Assembly: GCA_030704615.1 (NCBI GenBank)
Contig: CM060733.1
Coordinates: 49,354,001-49,418,000, forward strand
Origin: Takakia lepidozioides
Taxonomy: Eukaryota > Streptophyta > Takakiopsida > Takakiales > Takakiaceae
Direction: 5' to 3'
Length of the DNA stretch: 64,000 nt
The notes beneath the pieces are model-generated. The model saw only the letters and a list, made by a program, of their open reading frames with translations, searched no databases and was not told the DNA's origin. The stretch's first letter is position 1, and the number at the start of each line of letters is the position of its first letter. Made by a program: the position numbers and the translations under genes. Positions 44,943-56,021 of this stretch are shown here, piece after piece.

Positions 44943-45866
44943 CTACCTTCAACAAATCCATGTACATAGAGAGTCTGGTGCAGAAAGCGCACCCCTGAAG
45001 CAAAAAAAGTCCAATTATCATGCTTAAAAACAGCAGCAGAAAACACTTGGCAAGACATTTACTTTCAAACTTTTATAAGTATCTCCCCATGTGGAAAAAG
45101 GGCAAACAAACATGAGTACGCATGCAGGTTCCAATTGCTGCTAGTTATTGAATAGTCAATTGACTAGAACGGTAAGCATAAAGGGGAAGATTCATTCTCT
45201 CCTAGGTGGTGAATCCCAATAGAGTTTTGGAATGCAGTAACATCCCTTCCAATCTACATGGAATAGTCCAAAACTTTCAGTTAGAAGAAACTGCCCAGGG
45301 CCTTGTTGCAGCCATCTCTCTCCAGATGTTCTGGCAGCACCTTGCCAAACCTAGGATTCTGTGAGTCAGGATTAAGGTGGTAATTTAACAAACGGATAGC
45401 ACGGTCTGCCGTCCTCACACATAATGCTTGCCTAATGTCAGTGAGTGCTTAATCATGCCCCCCAAGTCCTCAACCTAACCACCCAAAATCTCGTCCTCAC
45501 CCCCTGCAAAAAGTTTAAACGGACCACATAACAACGGAATGGGGCCTGCATGTGGGAGAGGGCAGAGAGAAATCAGAGAGTTCCAAATGATTTTCCCCTA
45601 CTTGTGGACCCATCGGGCTACCCAACACAAAGCAACTCATCCCCTTGATGGAAACCCTTCTTCGAATTGATTGTCGGAAACAATTAGTAAACTGCAGAGA
45701 GGAAACGACAAGAAATGCAACCTGGAAAAATTATACTTGATTACACTTCAGATCAGAGAGTCACCAGAAAAACCTTCAGACTTTTGGGACCAGTGGGTTG
45801 GAGGTATGCAGGGCGGCGAGCTGCAGGTACATACACATAAATGATGAACAAATGCAAAATGCTTAC
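44943..45866. other. No confident feature; probable intron of the AAA gene
   Basis: The region between the first homologous AAA exon and the possible 5' exon. At least one further exon would be needed here to connect their splice phases, but I could not place it. A 90-bp imperfect duplication of the 44207-44290 region lies just outside, at 44662-44760. Confidence 0.4.
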
Positions 45867-46065
45867 ATTCGTGCAGCCAAGGACTCCTAGAGGTGTCCAC
45901 GACATCCGAACAGCTGCAGTTGGCGGTGACGGAGGTGCTCAAGCATTCAATGCACGATGGAGACGGAAAAGGGAGTTGAATCACAGGTCCACTGGACGGA
46001 GCTGGCAATCCCATGCACCCAAAGACTCTGGAGAGGGCAGTGAATTGTCTGCTAGCGAGATGCAT
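45867..46065 (-). pseudogene. Possible first exon of the AAA gene, with transit-peptide-like N-terminus
   Basis: On the minus strand ATG 46065 opens MHLASRQFTALSRVFGCMG, followed by a Ser/Pro/Cys-rich stretch poor in acidic residues, ending at a good donor (GAAT|GTAAGC) at 45867. The composition fits an organellar targeting peptide, in keeping with the AAA protein family. There is no homology support, and the splice phase (1) does not fit the next identified exon directly. Confidence 0.35.
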
Positions 46066-46251
46066 ACATGGATGAAAACATTGAACGAATGGATGGTGGA
46101 CCTATGGTGGACCTACTTATTGTGGTCTCGATGTCTTTCCGTCTACTGAGAGGGCATGAGCTGCTAAGCAGGAGGTGTTGGTGGCTGCAAGTTGGTCCTT
46201 GGCCTCCTCAAACGTGAGCGCAGAGTAGCAGGGTGCAGATGGAGATGTAGG
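46066..46251. promoter_or_regulatory. Candidate bidirectional promoter between AAA and PPR genes
   Basis: If the two proposed first exons are right, only 186 bases separate the divergent start codons at 46065 (minus) and 46252 (plus). No TATA box is obvious. Transcription starts may lie elsewhere, because 5' UTRs are not visible. Confidence 0.3.
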
Positions 46252-49200
46252 ATGTTGCAAAGCAAGTGCGTGTGTTGCAGGCCCACTGCCGAGATTCACA
46301 TTACCCGTCTACTACGCTCTGTCACTGCTCCATTGAAGGCTTTCGCAGCTGCTGCGAACCACAATAGCAGTGCTGCCTATGTGGTTTGCCCACCATTTGC
46401 TTGGCTTGATGGTCCTGCTGAAGATGGAGCGACCCACTTCGATGGTCAATTGGAGAAGCTGGAAGAAATTAGGCGTAAGTATCATGACACGCCCCTGTGA
46501 AATGGAGGATCGGGGAGCTGTGAGTTTGTTTCCCACATCCATAGCAGTTTTTAGCAAGGTTGACTCTTTCCTTAGGCGTTTGTTTGTAAGGCGTAGGGAG
46601 ATTACGATGCTCCAGGCGGATGTGCTGTTGACATGAACCTCGGACCAACCTAGCCTTTTTTTTTGTCTGAACCACATCCGTTTTCCACTTTTGTGATTTT
46701 TTCTCCTTCGTTTTCGTCCCATTGTTGTTTTTGAATGGGGTTCACTGCAGCATTTTTTCTTTTTAAAATCATGGGCTTTCACAAGGTGGCTTCTCTGGTA
46801 GGTTTGAGTGGTTTTGATATGTTACCGTATTGTGGTGGCAGGCAAATGTCCAAAAAGCAGAGATATGGCAGAAGAGAAGAACTACCATCCTTCAAACCCC
46901 AGTCCGGGGTGGGACATTCGATCCAAGAAGGTGAATCAGCAGAAGCAAACAAACGAACTTCCTCGGAGATTAATGATAGTGCTCACCCACTCACTCTCTC
47001 TGTCTCTGTCTCTGCCTCCCCCTCTTTGCGTGCCCTTTCTCAGCACCGATGGGACTGGCAATTCAACGTGCTGTTGTGGCTCATGTTTGCAACCTAGAGG
47101 GCTAGCGGAGGACTGCTGGATTCACTCCCCACCTTCTGTGCATTTCTTTTTCTGGAGGGGAGGGGAGCTGAAGGATGCAGGATAGTGTGGGTGCAGATCA
47201 GTCCTAGAGGACCAGATTTCAAGCACAAGGGCAGTGAAGTTGCACTGCGGACCAACAGCTACACCAAACCTGTATGGGTAGATGGTCAATTGCAGGAGCT
47301 GGAAGCAGGTAGCCTCACTTGTGGGAATGTGAGGACACTATGTAAGGCAGGACAACTGAAAGAGGTGGTGTACATGTTGAACCAAAGAGAGATTTCAGCA
47401 GACTTCAATACTTACGTCTGTCTCTTGCAGGAGTGCAGCAAGATGAAAGGCCTAGAGGAAGGAAGGCAGGTGCACTCTCACATGATCAACACTGGATTCC
47501 AGCCAAACATCTTTCTACTCAACACCCTCGTGAACATGTATGCCAAGTGCGGGAGTTTGGTGGATGCACGTCTAGTGTTTGAGAAAATTCCTGAGCGAAG
47601 TTTGTTTACGTGGACTATAATGATGGGAGGATATGCAGAGCATGGGTGTGGTAGGGAGGCTATCACGATCTATCAACAAATGTTACAGTCAGGGGTGACT
47701 CCCGACAATGTCACATTCATTTGTGTTCTCAAGGCGTGTGCCAGCCTAGGAGCCCTGGAGAAAGGCAAAGAGGTCCATGCTGGCATCATCAAAGCTGGAA
47801 TTACAGGGGATATAATTCTGGACACTGCCCTTGTTGCCATGTATGCAAAATGTGGGAGCATTAAGGATGCACATCAAGTGTTCAAGAATATGGCTAAACG
47901 AGATGTGGTCTCATGGAATGCGATGATTGCAGGATATGCTCAACATGGCTGTGGTAGGGAGGCTTTCAAAATCTATGTGCAAATGATACAGGAAGGGCTG
48001 ACACCTGACAAGGTCACATTCATTTGTGTTCTGAATGCGTGCGCCAGCCTGGCAGCCATTGAAGAAGGCAAAGAGGTCCATGTCCAAATCATTAAAGCTG
48101 GAATCGTGCCTGATATCACTCTCGAGAATACCCTCATTGACATGTATGCCAAGTGCAGCAACATGATGGATGCACAGAAGGTGTTTAACAGAATGGCTAA
48201 CCGAAATGTGGTCTCATGGAACACGATGATCGCAGGATATGCTCAGCATGGGTGCGGTAGGGAGGCTATCGAGATGTATGTGCAAATGGCGCGGGAAGGG
48301 GTGAAACCTGACAGGGTCACATTCATTTGCACTCTCAATGCGTGTGCCAACCTGGCAGCCATGGAAGAAGGCAGAGAGATCCATGCTGAAATCATCAAAT
48401 CTGGAATTCCGCCAGATATCATTATGGAGACTGCCCTTGTTGACTTGTATGCCAAATGTGGGAACATGAAGGATGCGCGTAAAGTGTTTGACAATATGGC
48501 TGAACGAGATGTGGTCTCATGGAGTGCGATGATCGCAGGATATGCTCAGGATGGGTGTGGTGAGGAGGCTTTCGAGGTCTACAAGCAAATGATAAGGGAA
48601 GGGGTGACACCTGACAAGGTCTCGTTCATTTGTGTTCTCAAGGCGTGTGCCAGTCTGGCAGCTCTGGAGAAGGGCAAAGAGGTCCATGTTGACATCATCA
48701 ATTCTGGAACCAAGTCATATATAAATTTAGAGAATACTCTTGTGGACATGTATGCCAAATGCGGTAGCATGAAGGATGCTCGCAGAGTGTTTGACAACAT
48801 TGTTGATCGAGATGTTGTCTCATGGAATGTGATGATTGCCGGATATGCTCAGCATGGGTTTGGCAAGGAAACCCTGCAACTATTTCAACAAATGCAGGAA
48901 GAAGGTTTGAAGCCGAATGGTATCACCTTTATATGTCTTCTTTCTGCATGTAGTCATGTGGGCCTAGTGGACGAAGCATGCAAGTACTTTGATTCTATGA
49001 GTCAAGATCACAACCTCACTCCTACAATGGAACATTTTGGCTGTATGGTGGACCTTCTTGGTCGTGCAGGGCGATTGGATGAAGCAGAGGACTTCATGAA
49101 CAGAATGCCAATTGAACCAGAATTTGCTGTGTTGGGGGCCTTGCTTGGGGCATGCAGAACACATGGCAATGTGGATGTAGCAGAACGTGTAGCCAAATGC

Positions 49201-49737
49201 CTTCTCAAGCGGGATCCAGAGGGTGCTGCAACTTATGTGCTCCTATCGAATATCTATGCTGCTGTTGGTAGGTGGGATGATACAGTGAAGGTGAGAAGAA
49301 TGATGCAGGATAGAGGTGTCAGAAAAGTGCCAGGGCATTCCTGCATTGAGGTGGACAACCAGGTGCATACATTTGTTGTAGACGACAAATTGCATCCACA
49401 AATTGAGGAAATTCATGTTGAGCTGAAGAGATTGTCAGCCCCGATGAAGGAGGCTGGGTATTTGCCTGACACTCGCTTTGTATTGCACAATGTGGAGGAG
49501 GAGCTCAAGGAATTCTCTCTGTGCCATCATGGGGAGAGGCTGGCCATTGCTTTTGGGGTTATCAGCACACCCCCTGGGACAGCTCTCCGCATCATCAAGA
49601 ACCTTCGGGTGTGTGGTGACTGCCACACGGCCACCAAGTTCATCTCCAAGCTTGGTGGGCGGTCAATTGTTGTACGGGATGCTAACCGCTTTCACCACTT
49701 CCAAGACGGGATTTGTTCTTGTGGGGATTACTGGTGA
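46252..49737 (+). CDS. PLS-class pentatricopeptide repeat protein with DYW deaminase domain
   Basis: A probable organellar RNA-editing factor. My preferred model joins 46252-46474 and 47309-49737 (883 residues): donor C|GTAAGT and acceptor CAG|GT keep the frame, and exon 1 (MLQSKCVCCRPTAEIHITRL, Arg-rich, no early acidic residues) looks like a targeting peptide. An unspliced start at 47185 (850 residues) is the alternative. The body is a long run of P-L-S repeats (DVVSWNAMIAGYAQHGCGRE, KACASLGALEKGKEVH, MYAKCGS) with a period near 101 residues, then E/E+ motifs and a full DYW domain: zinc ligands HGE in HHGERLAIAFG, CGDCHTATKF, and the end CSCGDYW. Such proteins bind a specific mitochondrial or plastid transcript and deaminate C to U. 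The frame is intact throughout and appears functional. Confidence 0.93.
46475..47308 (+). other. Proposed PPR 5' intron flanked by a 25-bp direct repeat
   Basis: The last bases of exon 1 (from 46441) and the last bases of the intron (from 47281) share a 25-bp sequence starting GATGGTCAATTG and ending AGCTGGAAG, with two mismatches. Both copies encode DGQL in the same frame. The interior includes a 3' part with CT-rich runs (46980-47040) and shows no gene. Confidence 0.6.
47690..48900 (+). repeat. About 303-bp tandem repeats in the PPR gene
   Basis: Four successive segments beginning near ACATTCATTTGTGTTCT (about 47711, 48014, 48317, 48620) are alike at DNA level, each encoding one P-L-S triplet of about 101 residues. 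The regular 303-bp spacing indicates expansion by tandem duplication rather than by single repeats. Confidence 0.8.
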
Positions 49738-51528
49738 CAAGCAACATATCTGAGAAAGAGCGCTGCAAACACCAGCAATTTTTCCACCCAAAATAGAGGA
49801 CGCGGAATGGCTGTTGAGGCAGCAAACTCGCGGGAAACACGTTCATATGGATCAAAGCCATTCCCCTGGATGGGGTTACAGCTTGACCATGGGAATGTAC
49901 ATGAAATTTCCCAGACTCGTTGTCAAACTTTTTCGGCCAAAAATGCTTCTCGGGCCCTCTCCCGGGACTTCAGGTCAAATGGGACACCAAATGGAGAGGA
50001 TACGGATTCACAAGGAAAGGTACTTCATATATATATATAAGTTCTCATCTGTTATATATGATTCTGAGTTTTTTCTTTTTTCTATTTCACTGTGCTATTG
50101 AAGTCCTATGATGTATGAATGTCGGGGTGGGGGGGACAATTTCTATGACAGGTCTGCTCTAGTCTACACAGGCTCGCTTCCTGCCCCCTTCCAAGATTTT
50201 GGATGCTGATGTTACTGTCAGTGTTATCGGTGAAGGGTGTTTCTATTGGTGGCACTATGTTGGGGATTTGGTATTGGTCTGGCAGGAATGGAGGATAGTT
50301 CTGCATGGAAGGCCACCTTAAATTGTTAAGCACCATTTCTCTGATATAGATGTATGTTAATTAAAGTTGTCAATTTGTTGGTGTGTTAAAAGCCACATGA
50401 TACATCTCTGTCTTGTGACAAATATGCAGGGAGTTCTAAGTGGTTTTGATCAGGCTACCAATCTAATATCGGATGTCTCCCATGAGCATGTATACTAGTC
50501 CACCAAGGTACTCAACTCAAATCCTCCTAACCCTATCTTATCCACCTTCTTTTTCATATGGTGCCTTACCTTTGGACCCTTTTCCATTTTGTAAACCTAC
50601 CTAACGCAACAGGCGGAATGCTAAAAATTCTTTGTTGGTATTTGCAGAGTAGTGATAACAAGAAGCAAGATAACCCTATTGTAGCCCCTCTGTAAATTTT
50701 CCATAATCTTTTTGTAAGTATACTTTGTTTCAAGTTCTGCATGTTTCATGTATACAATTATTCTATGTTTGGTATTTTAATGTTTTGTTGGTCATCAGAT
50801 TGGTTCATATCAGCTATCAGCAAGGTTCACTTGGTGTTTGCCCAAGTGACAAAGCAAAAGCTTCATTAGCTCAAAAATGTTAAACTCAAGTTTATTGTCC
50901 CGGGTCTTTTGTATGACTTGAACTAGTCACTAGTTTCCAGTCCCACTCATGTCCTAGGACCCAAGGGAGAGCTTGAAACGAGGATCCCAACTGGGCATAC
51001 AAAATGAAAATAGGCACATGATCAGAATCGATGCGATTCTTAGATAATGAATGAACTACTGTATCTAGGCTCTATAATGAAGTTGTGAGGTAGAGAGGCC
51101 GCATACTCTGCTGATAAAGCAATCCTAATTAATTACAGTAGATTTCTTCAATCTAAAAGCTGCATGCTCTAGCCTCCCATGAACTCTATGAAATCAGGAA
51201 TTATAGACAGCCATGCAATAATCTAGCAGCAAATTGAATGACAAACTGGTCCAAAAGAAAAGTCATTGCTACCAACACACATACTAATAAATAATATTAC
51301 AGTAATATTTGTTGGAAATTATATGAACTTTTTGTCGAGTTATTTCTACTCATAGTTATTGTGATGGTAAGGTCACAACCTCAATTAGCTTCACTTAGCA
51401 ATGATTCAAGTCAAAGTACTAGGGTAGCAGTTGGAGATAACTTAAGTTCAGCATATAGTTATGTTATAATTATCTCAATTGATTTTACTCATTTAGCTAA
51501 AAATACATCTACCCACTCTACCCCTCAA
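49738..51528. other. PPR 3' flank, no gene seen
   Basis: AT-rich, gene-free sequence. The PPR 3' UTR must lie in its first part. Near 51398-51500 is a block that recurs at 52462-52545. Confidence 0.6.
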
Positions 51529-52463
51529 TTGGCAACACATCTGGAAGGATGTATGGAGAAAGGACAAATAGGCCAAAATCTCGGGATTTCTTTGGAAGCT
51601 AGTCAATAGAATTTTGCCGGTCCTTCAAGTCATTCCAGATGCTCCTGACCAATATCAAGTGTGCAACCTGGGTCTCTCGGAATCACTGGATCATTGTTTG
51701 GTAGAATGCCCCTTCGCTGGATTCATCTGGAATCGTATCAGAAGGTAAGGTTTTACTTGGCCTGGGACCCGTCCATTCCCACGCAGTCTTCGTTAATTTT
51801 GCTCAACCTTCACGAAGGATCAATCTGGTCTAAATGCCCGGTAATGGGCCTGTCTTCGAGCACACTCGCTCTGGAATGTATGGAAAAGCAGATGTTCATT
51901 GGTGTTGGGGGGGGCTCAGCCCAGTGTTCAGAAGGTTTTCTTCATGATCCATTCAGATTTAATGACTGAAGCAAGAAAGGCTTGGAATGTCCTGTGTGCA
52001 GCTACTTCTCGATGTGTGCAACGAAGGAGACAACAACTTTTCACTGGCTTTGGTAACGCCTGGGGAAAAGGGAACATCATCTGCACAAGGACATCAGACT
52101 CGTCGATTGTCTGGAACCACAGCATCCCGCCATGTTGGCAGCTCCACTAGCGCCCAACTATCTACGGAGCAAGAAGAATCAGATAGGAATTGGAGGCATA
52201 AGAGAACCTCCAGAAAGGGAAAATCCAAAGCCCACCTCTCTTTTGAATCCTCTGGACACAGAATCAATGAGCCTCTGTAGTCTTGTCTCGCTGCTATGGA
52301 CCTACTCATCCTTAGTCTCCTGCAGCCTCTCTCAGTTTTGGCCACGGTGCAGTGTCTCCTTTATCATCCTTATGGTTGTTTATTCCTGAGGTTATTTTTC
52401 CTCAGTTTTATTAATAAAATTTGTCAGGGCTTCCATGTTCCAAAAAAAAAAACAAAAAAAAAA
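51529..52463 (+). mobile_element. 5'-truncated LINE with poly(A) tail
   Basis: From about 51532 the plus strand reads WQHIWKDVWRKDK, stop, AKISGFLWKLVNRILPVLQV and, with a C-H-C pattern, CNLGLSESLDHCLVECPFA and GFIWNRIRR. This is the zinc-binding reverse-transcriptase tail (zf-RVT type) of a plant LINE. The element ends in an AATAAA-containing 3' end and an A-rich tail (52442-52463). Blocks on either side (51398-51500 and 52462-52545) are similar to each other and could be an old, long target duplication. Confidence 0.75.
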
Positions 52464-54189
52464 TTCAAGTCAGAGTACCAAAATAGCAGTTGGAGTTGAG
52501 CATGCAGTTCTATTATAGTTATCTCAGCTAATTTTAGTATAGACCTTGAGTATGAATAGGAAGAGCTCGAAACGGAATAACAAATTGTTGTATTTTTATG
52601 GTTGGGTGGCTTACATATTACATTTGTATTAGTATTTGCATTTGATCCGACAAATGTAAATAGACACGGACTAACATACACAGCATTATCACGTTTTAAA
52701 AAAGGACATAAGTCTACAATTCCCATGTAGACAATAACATACGGGAAGTAATGCACATACTACAAATAATACACCAAATTTAGAGAGAGAGAGAGCAAAT
52801 TTACAACATCTATATAATGGATGAATATTTGGTCACTGCACATCCACTATTGCGACATTATGAACAACTATAAATCTACGAACATCTCATATATTATCTT
52901 TAAATGAACTCGAGTGCATATACATATCTAATAATTATTTCTCAATAATATTTTATTAGACATGGTACAACAATTTTATACAATAATACTATTTCACTAC
53001 CATCTTACGAATTGGTGCAATTTTCAATGTCAATTCTTGTAAAGAAATACACGTAATTGTAATATATAAATCTCAATTACTTTCCCTTCATAACGTTTTG
53101 CATATATTACAATTCTTATACGATAAAGCACCAAAAGTTTGTCAAACTATTTCTATAGAAGATTTTAATATCAATATTCAAAACCTAACAAATGAATCTG
53201 AATCACTTCGTTTCTTCACGACATATCCCATTTCCATGTTACACAACAACTTTACATTTCCCAATAAGATCATATAGGATTGATGCACCTACACAACATT
53301 CTTTGTCTGGAACAAAGAAAACCTACTGGACCAACCACAATCCAACTCACCTAACATTTAACCTCTCTTATGTCAATCATTTCACACATAATTCATAACT
53401 ATGACAAGGCAGGGCCGCTTGTACCTTGCATTTGTTATTTGTGTTTCTTTGTATTCTAAGTGCACTTGTGAAGAGTACAAAAGAGTATGCTCTCAAAGCA
53501 TGATCTTTATTTTCCTGTAAGTAGATTGAAACTTAAATTTAGGATTGAGGAGACACTTCAATATTCTTAAGGTTCTAATTTTTACAAGTTTAATCTACGC
53601 ATGCTAAGGTTGTATAAGTCAGATTTGAGAATTTTAGGGTTTAGGATATAAAAAGTAATGTTTGCATACAACATAGTCTTGGACAATGGATTTTAATCTT
53701 CTTAGATTGTATTTCGAGACTTGAAGCCTTCATTATAAATGAATTGAGTATGATTATAGATTTAACGTACACTTGTATATTTTTTAGTTTTTATGATTGT
53801 TATTTATCGTTGTTGGGGTTTGTTGTTTAAATTCATGGCTCCTCGCGCCAAAAATTGGAAACAAAGAACTGAAAATGAGAAGTGCATAAGGAGACTAAGC
53901 ACGGCTACAAAAATTGAGGTGAATGCAGCAAAACGAAACACATTCAAACGCATTGAGGAGAAACTGAGTTTGAGCATGAGAGAGAGCGTTGGGAAACTAA
54001 GTGACACAAGCGCAGATATGGAGTCCACCCCTCTATAACCTCTATAACCATCTTTTTTTTTTTCCTCTTCATGAGCTATTTTTCATATAGTACATTATCT
54101 GACTTACTTTTGTTTTTTGGTACTTCTGGTTTTTCAATTAACATGTGAAATAGGGCACTATTCTCATTACGCTAAAGACTATCTTCAGG
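52464..54189. other. AT-rich intergenic region, no gene seen
   Basis: Long AT-rich stretch. A 68-codon open frame from 53835 (MAPRAKNWKQRTENEKCIRR) has no recognisable homology and sits in non-coding-like sequence. No repeats with clear ends were recognised. Confidence 0.55.
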
Positions 54190-54384
54190 TTGCTTGTGCC
54201 TTGCGGGATATGCTCTGATAGCACCAGGGTAGCTTCAGGGTTAAGAGGACAACACGTAGTCGTTTCAGAAAGTGATGATCCGTCCGGCAAAACCCTTGTG
54301 TGCACTGAAACAAGGGGGTTGAGTAGAGTTGCAGTGGAGGCACAAACCACATGTGGACCTTCATGGTCACAACATGCAGCGCCG

Positions 54385-55519
54385 ATGAACCCCACTGTAT
54401 GGAGCGGTTTGCAAGAGGAGCTGTTGCAGCTTGTCTTTGCACGTCTGCCATTGCCTCAAATCAATCGCCTTCGATGTCTTTCGCGGGAATGGCGTAGGAA
54501 CATGAATGCAGGAGACTCGGACTTCAAGTTGGTATGTGCAGATGCTTATCCGAAGTTGTTTGCACTCGTCTCAGAATATGAGGAAGATGAGGACGCGGAG
54601 TTCGGGTTCTTCTGGGTTAGAGTCCTCGATATCCAACGTAACACATGGCATGCCTCTCAAATCTGTCGGGCCCCGGGTGTCATTGTTGAACGTGTTGATA
54701 CAATGAGTGCGTGTGATGGAGGGTTGGTGTGTTTTGTTTGCACATCAAATGGGAAGATTCCCCTGCACATTAACACAAGCTTGGAGATCACTTCCTCTAC
54801 ACTATGTGAGCATGGTCCAGCTCAAGATGGTGCAACTCATCATGAGTGATGATAAGAACACCTACAAAGTCTTAGTTGTAGGTCACCTCGAAAGCCGTCT
54901 GGTAGCTGACTTCTTCGACTCTGGGACTGGACAGTGGACCAGGGCAGACTGGTCTTCGGATCTCGTTTTTGGCCATCGATACCATTGGGAGATGGTAGGG
55001 CCCTTTCTTGACGGGATTTGCGTTGGTCCTTGTGCGTATGACTTTCAAGAAGGACACCTGCGTTGTGCTTAGTGACAATCCGTTACAAACAGCATCTAAG
55101 CAAAGCTGTGCACTTCTAAGGATCGTTTGTTTGTCCTGCACGAGGAGGTACTACGTGAGGACACGGAGAACCCTGGGTTTTTGATACCAGAGTATTGTAT
55201 TACAGAGTTCCAATACCAAAAGGGTGCACCAAATTGGATAAAAGTGAGGGATCACAGCTGTAGCTGTCTAGGGCACCATCCCTCAACATCACGCTTCTTC
55301 ATGAGCCTTTTCGCATGCAAAGGTTTCCTGCTGGTAGTTGCATCAATGGTAGTTGCGTCCATTGATGAAGGTTATGCTTCTGGACATTATCAGCTTGCAA
55401 GGCTTTATGACTTGTCTACTGGTAAATGGCTCACCCTTCCAAACTTGCCGGGAGATACAAGAATTGGTTCCCGAGATTTGATGTGTGAACTTCAATGGGA
55501 TACCAGTCCATTCAGCTAG
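54385..55519 (+). pseudogene. F-box (kelch-like) protein pseudogene
   Basis: From ATG 54385 the frame gives an F-box (VWSGLQEELLQLVFARLPLP, INRLRCLSREWRRNM) and the start of the substrate domain (YPKLFALVSEYEEDEDAEFG, CDGGLVCFVCTSNGKIPLH). About 54770 a deletion shifts the frame to TQAWRSLPLHYVSMVQLKM, which continues as VVGHLESRLVADFFDSGTGQ. Further shifts occur near 55040 (to TCVVLSDNPLQTASKQSC) and 55118 (to LFVLHEEVLREDTENPGF), and it ends with LYDLSTGKWLTLPNLPGD at 55519. F-box proteins of this type are SCF ubiquitin-ligase adaptors. Three frameshifts make this copy non-functional, unless short introns hide them, which the junctions do not suggest. Confidence 0.8.
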
Positions 55520-55819
55520 GAGTAGCCTGCAAATTGGTAGGGAGTTTCCCACTTGGAGGCTCCACCCAGTCTTTCAGCTGGAAGCTTGTGTGTATTGTAT
55601 GGTCCAGACTGAAGATAGATACATCCAGGTTCCACAATTGGCTGCATATTGACTTTTGACATGAAATCCCTGCATTGATTTCCACGCAATGACTGTCTGG
55701 GCCATAAGTGACTCAGTAAAGTAAAGTGTGGGATAAATATCAGCTCTCTTGAAAGTTGGACCAATGTGGCTGGCCTGAGGATCCTGCACATATGCATCAA
55801 GGTCTTCTGTTCCGAGTAT

Positions 55820-56021
55820 CACAGATTTTGGAACAGTCACTGTGGAGGATGAGGATGGTGATGAGGAAGAGGCCACCCCTGTAAAAGAGGGCAGAAAGCG
55901 CAAGGTTGCTGTGGCTGCTGGGAAGTGCAGGGGACGACCTGCGAAGAAATTAGCTGCGTCCGAGTCTGACGAGGAGTATAGTGGAGATGATATTGACGAG
56001 CCGTTCAAGCAGAGCCAAGGT
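55820..56021 (+). CDS. Orphan exon-like open stretch with acidic and AT-hook-like motifs
   Basis: After a possible acceptor (ATCACAG at 55816-55822) the plus strand reads FGTVTVEDEDGDEEEATPV, then EGRKRKVAVAAGKCRGRPAK, SDEEYSGDDIDEPFKQSQ, up to a possible donor (CAAG|GTTGGT). The acidic runs and RGRP core are typical of chromatin proteins. No partner exons or family could be identified, so it may be a fragment. Confidence 0.35.

Noticed and set aside
45841-46149. Plus-strand open frame MMNKCKMLTFVQPRTPRGVH as a gene
   Set aside because: It is antisense to the possible AAA first exon, with no homology and no continuation.
46312-46782. Lysine/arginine-rich minus-strand open frame of 156 codons
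   Set aside because: It is antisense to the PPR first exon and intron; its composition reflects the T-rich strand, with no recognisable domain.
47478-49626. Series of minus-strand open frames of 60-83 codons under the PPR gene
   Set aside because: They recur every 303 bp and are mirror products of the repeated PPR coding sequence.
53835-54038. 68-codon open frame with basic, helical peptide
   Set aside because: AT-rich context, no homology, no neighbouring exon; not enough to call a gene.
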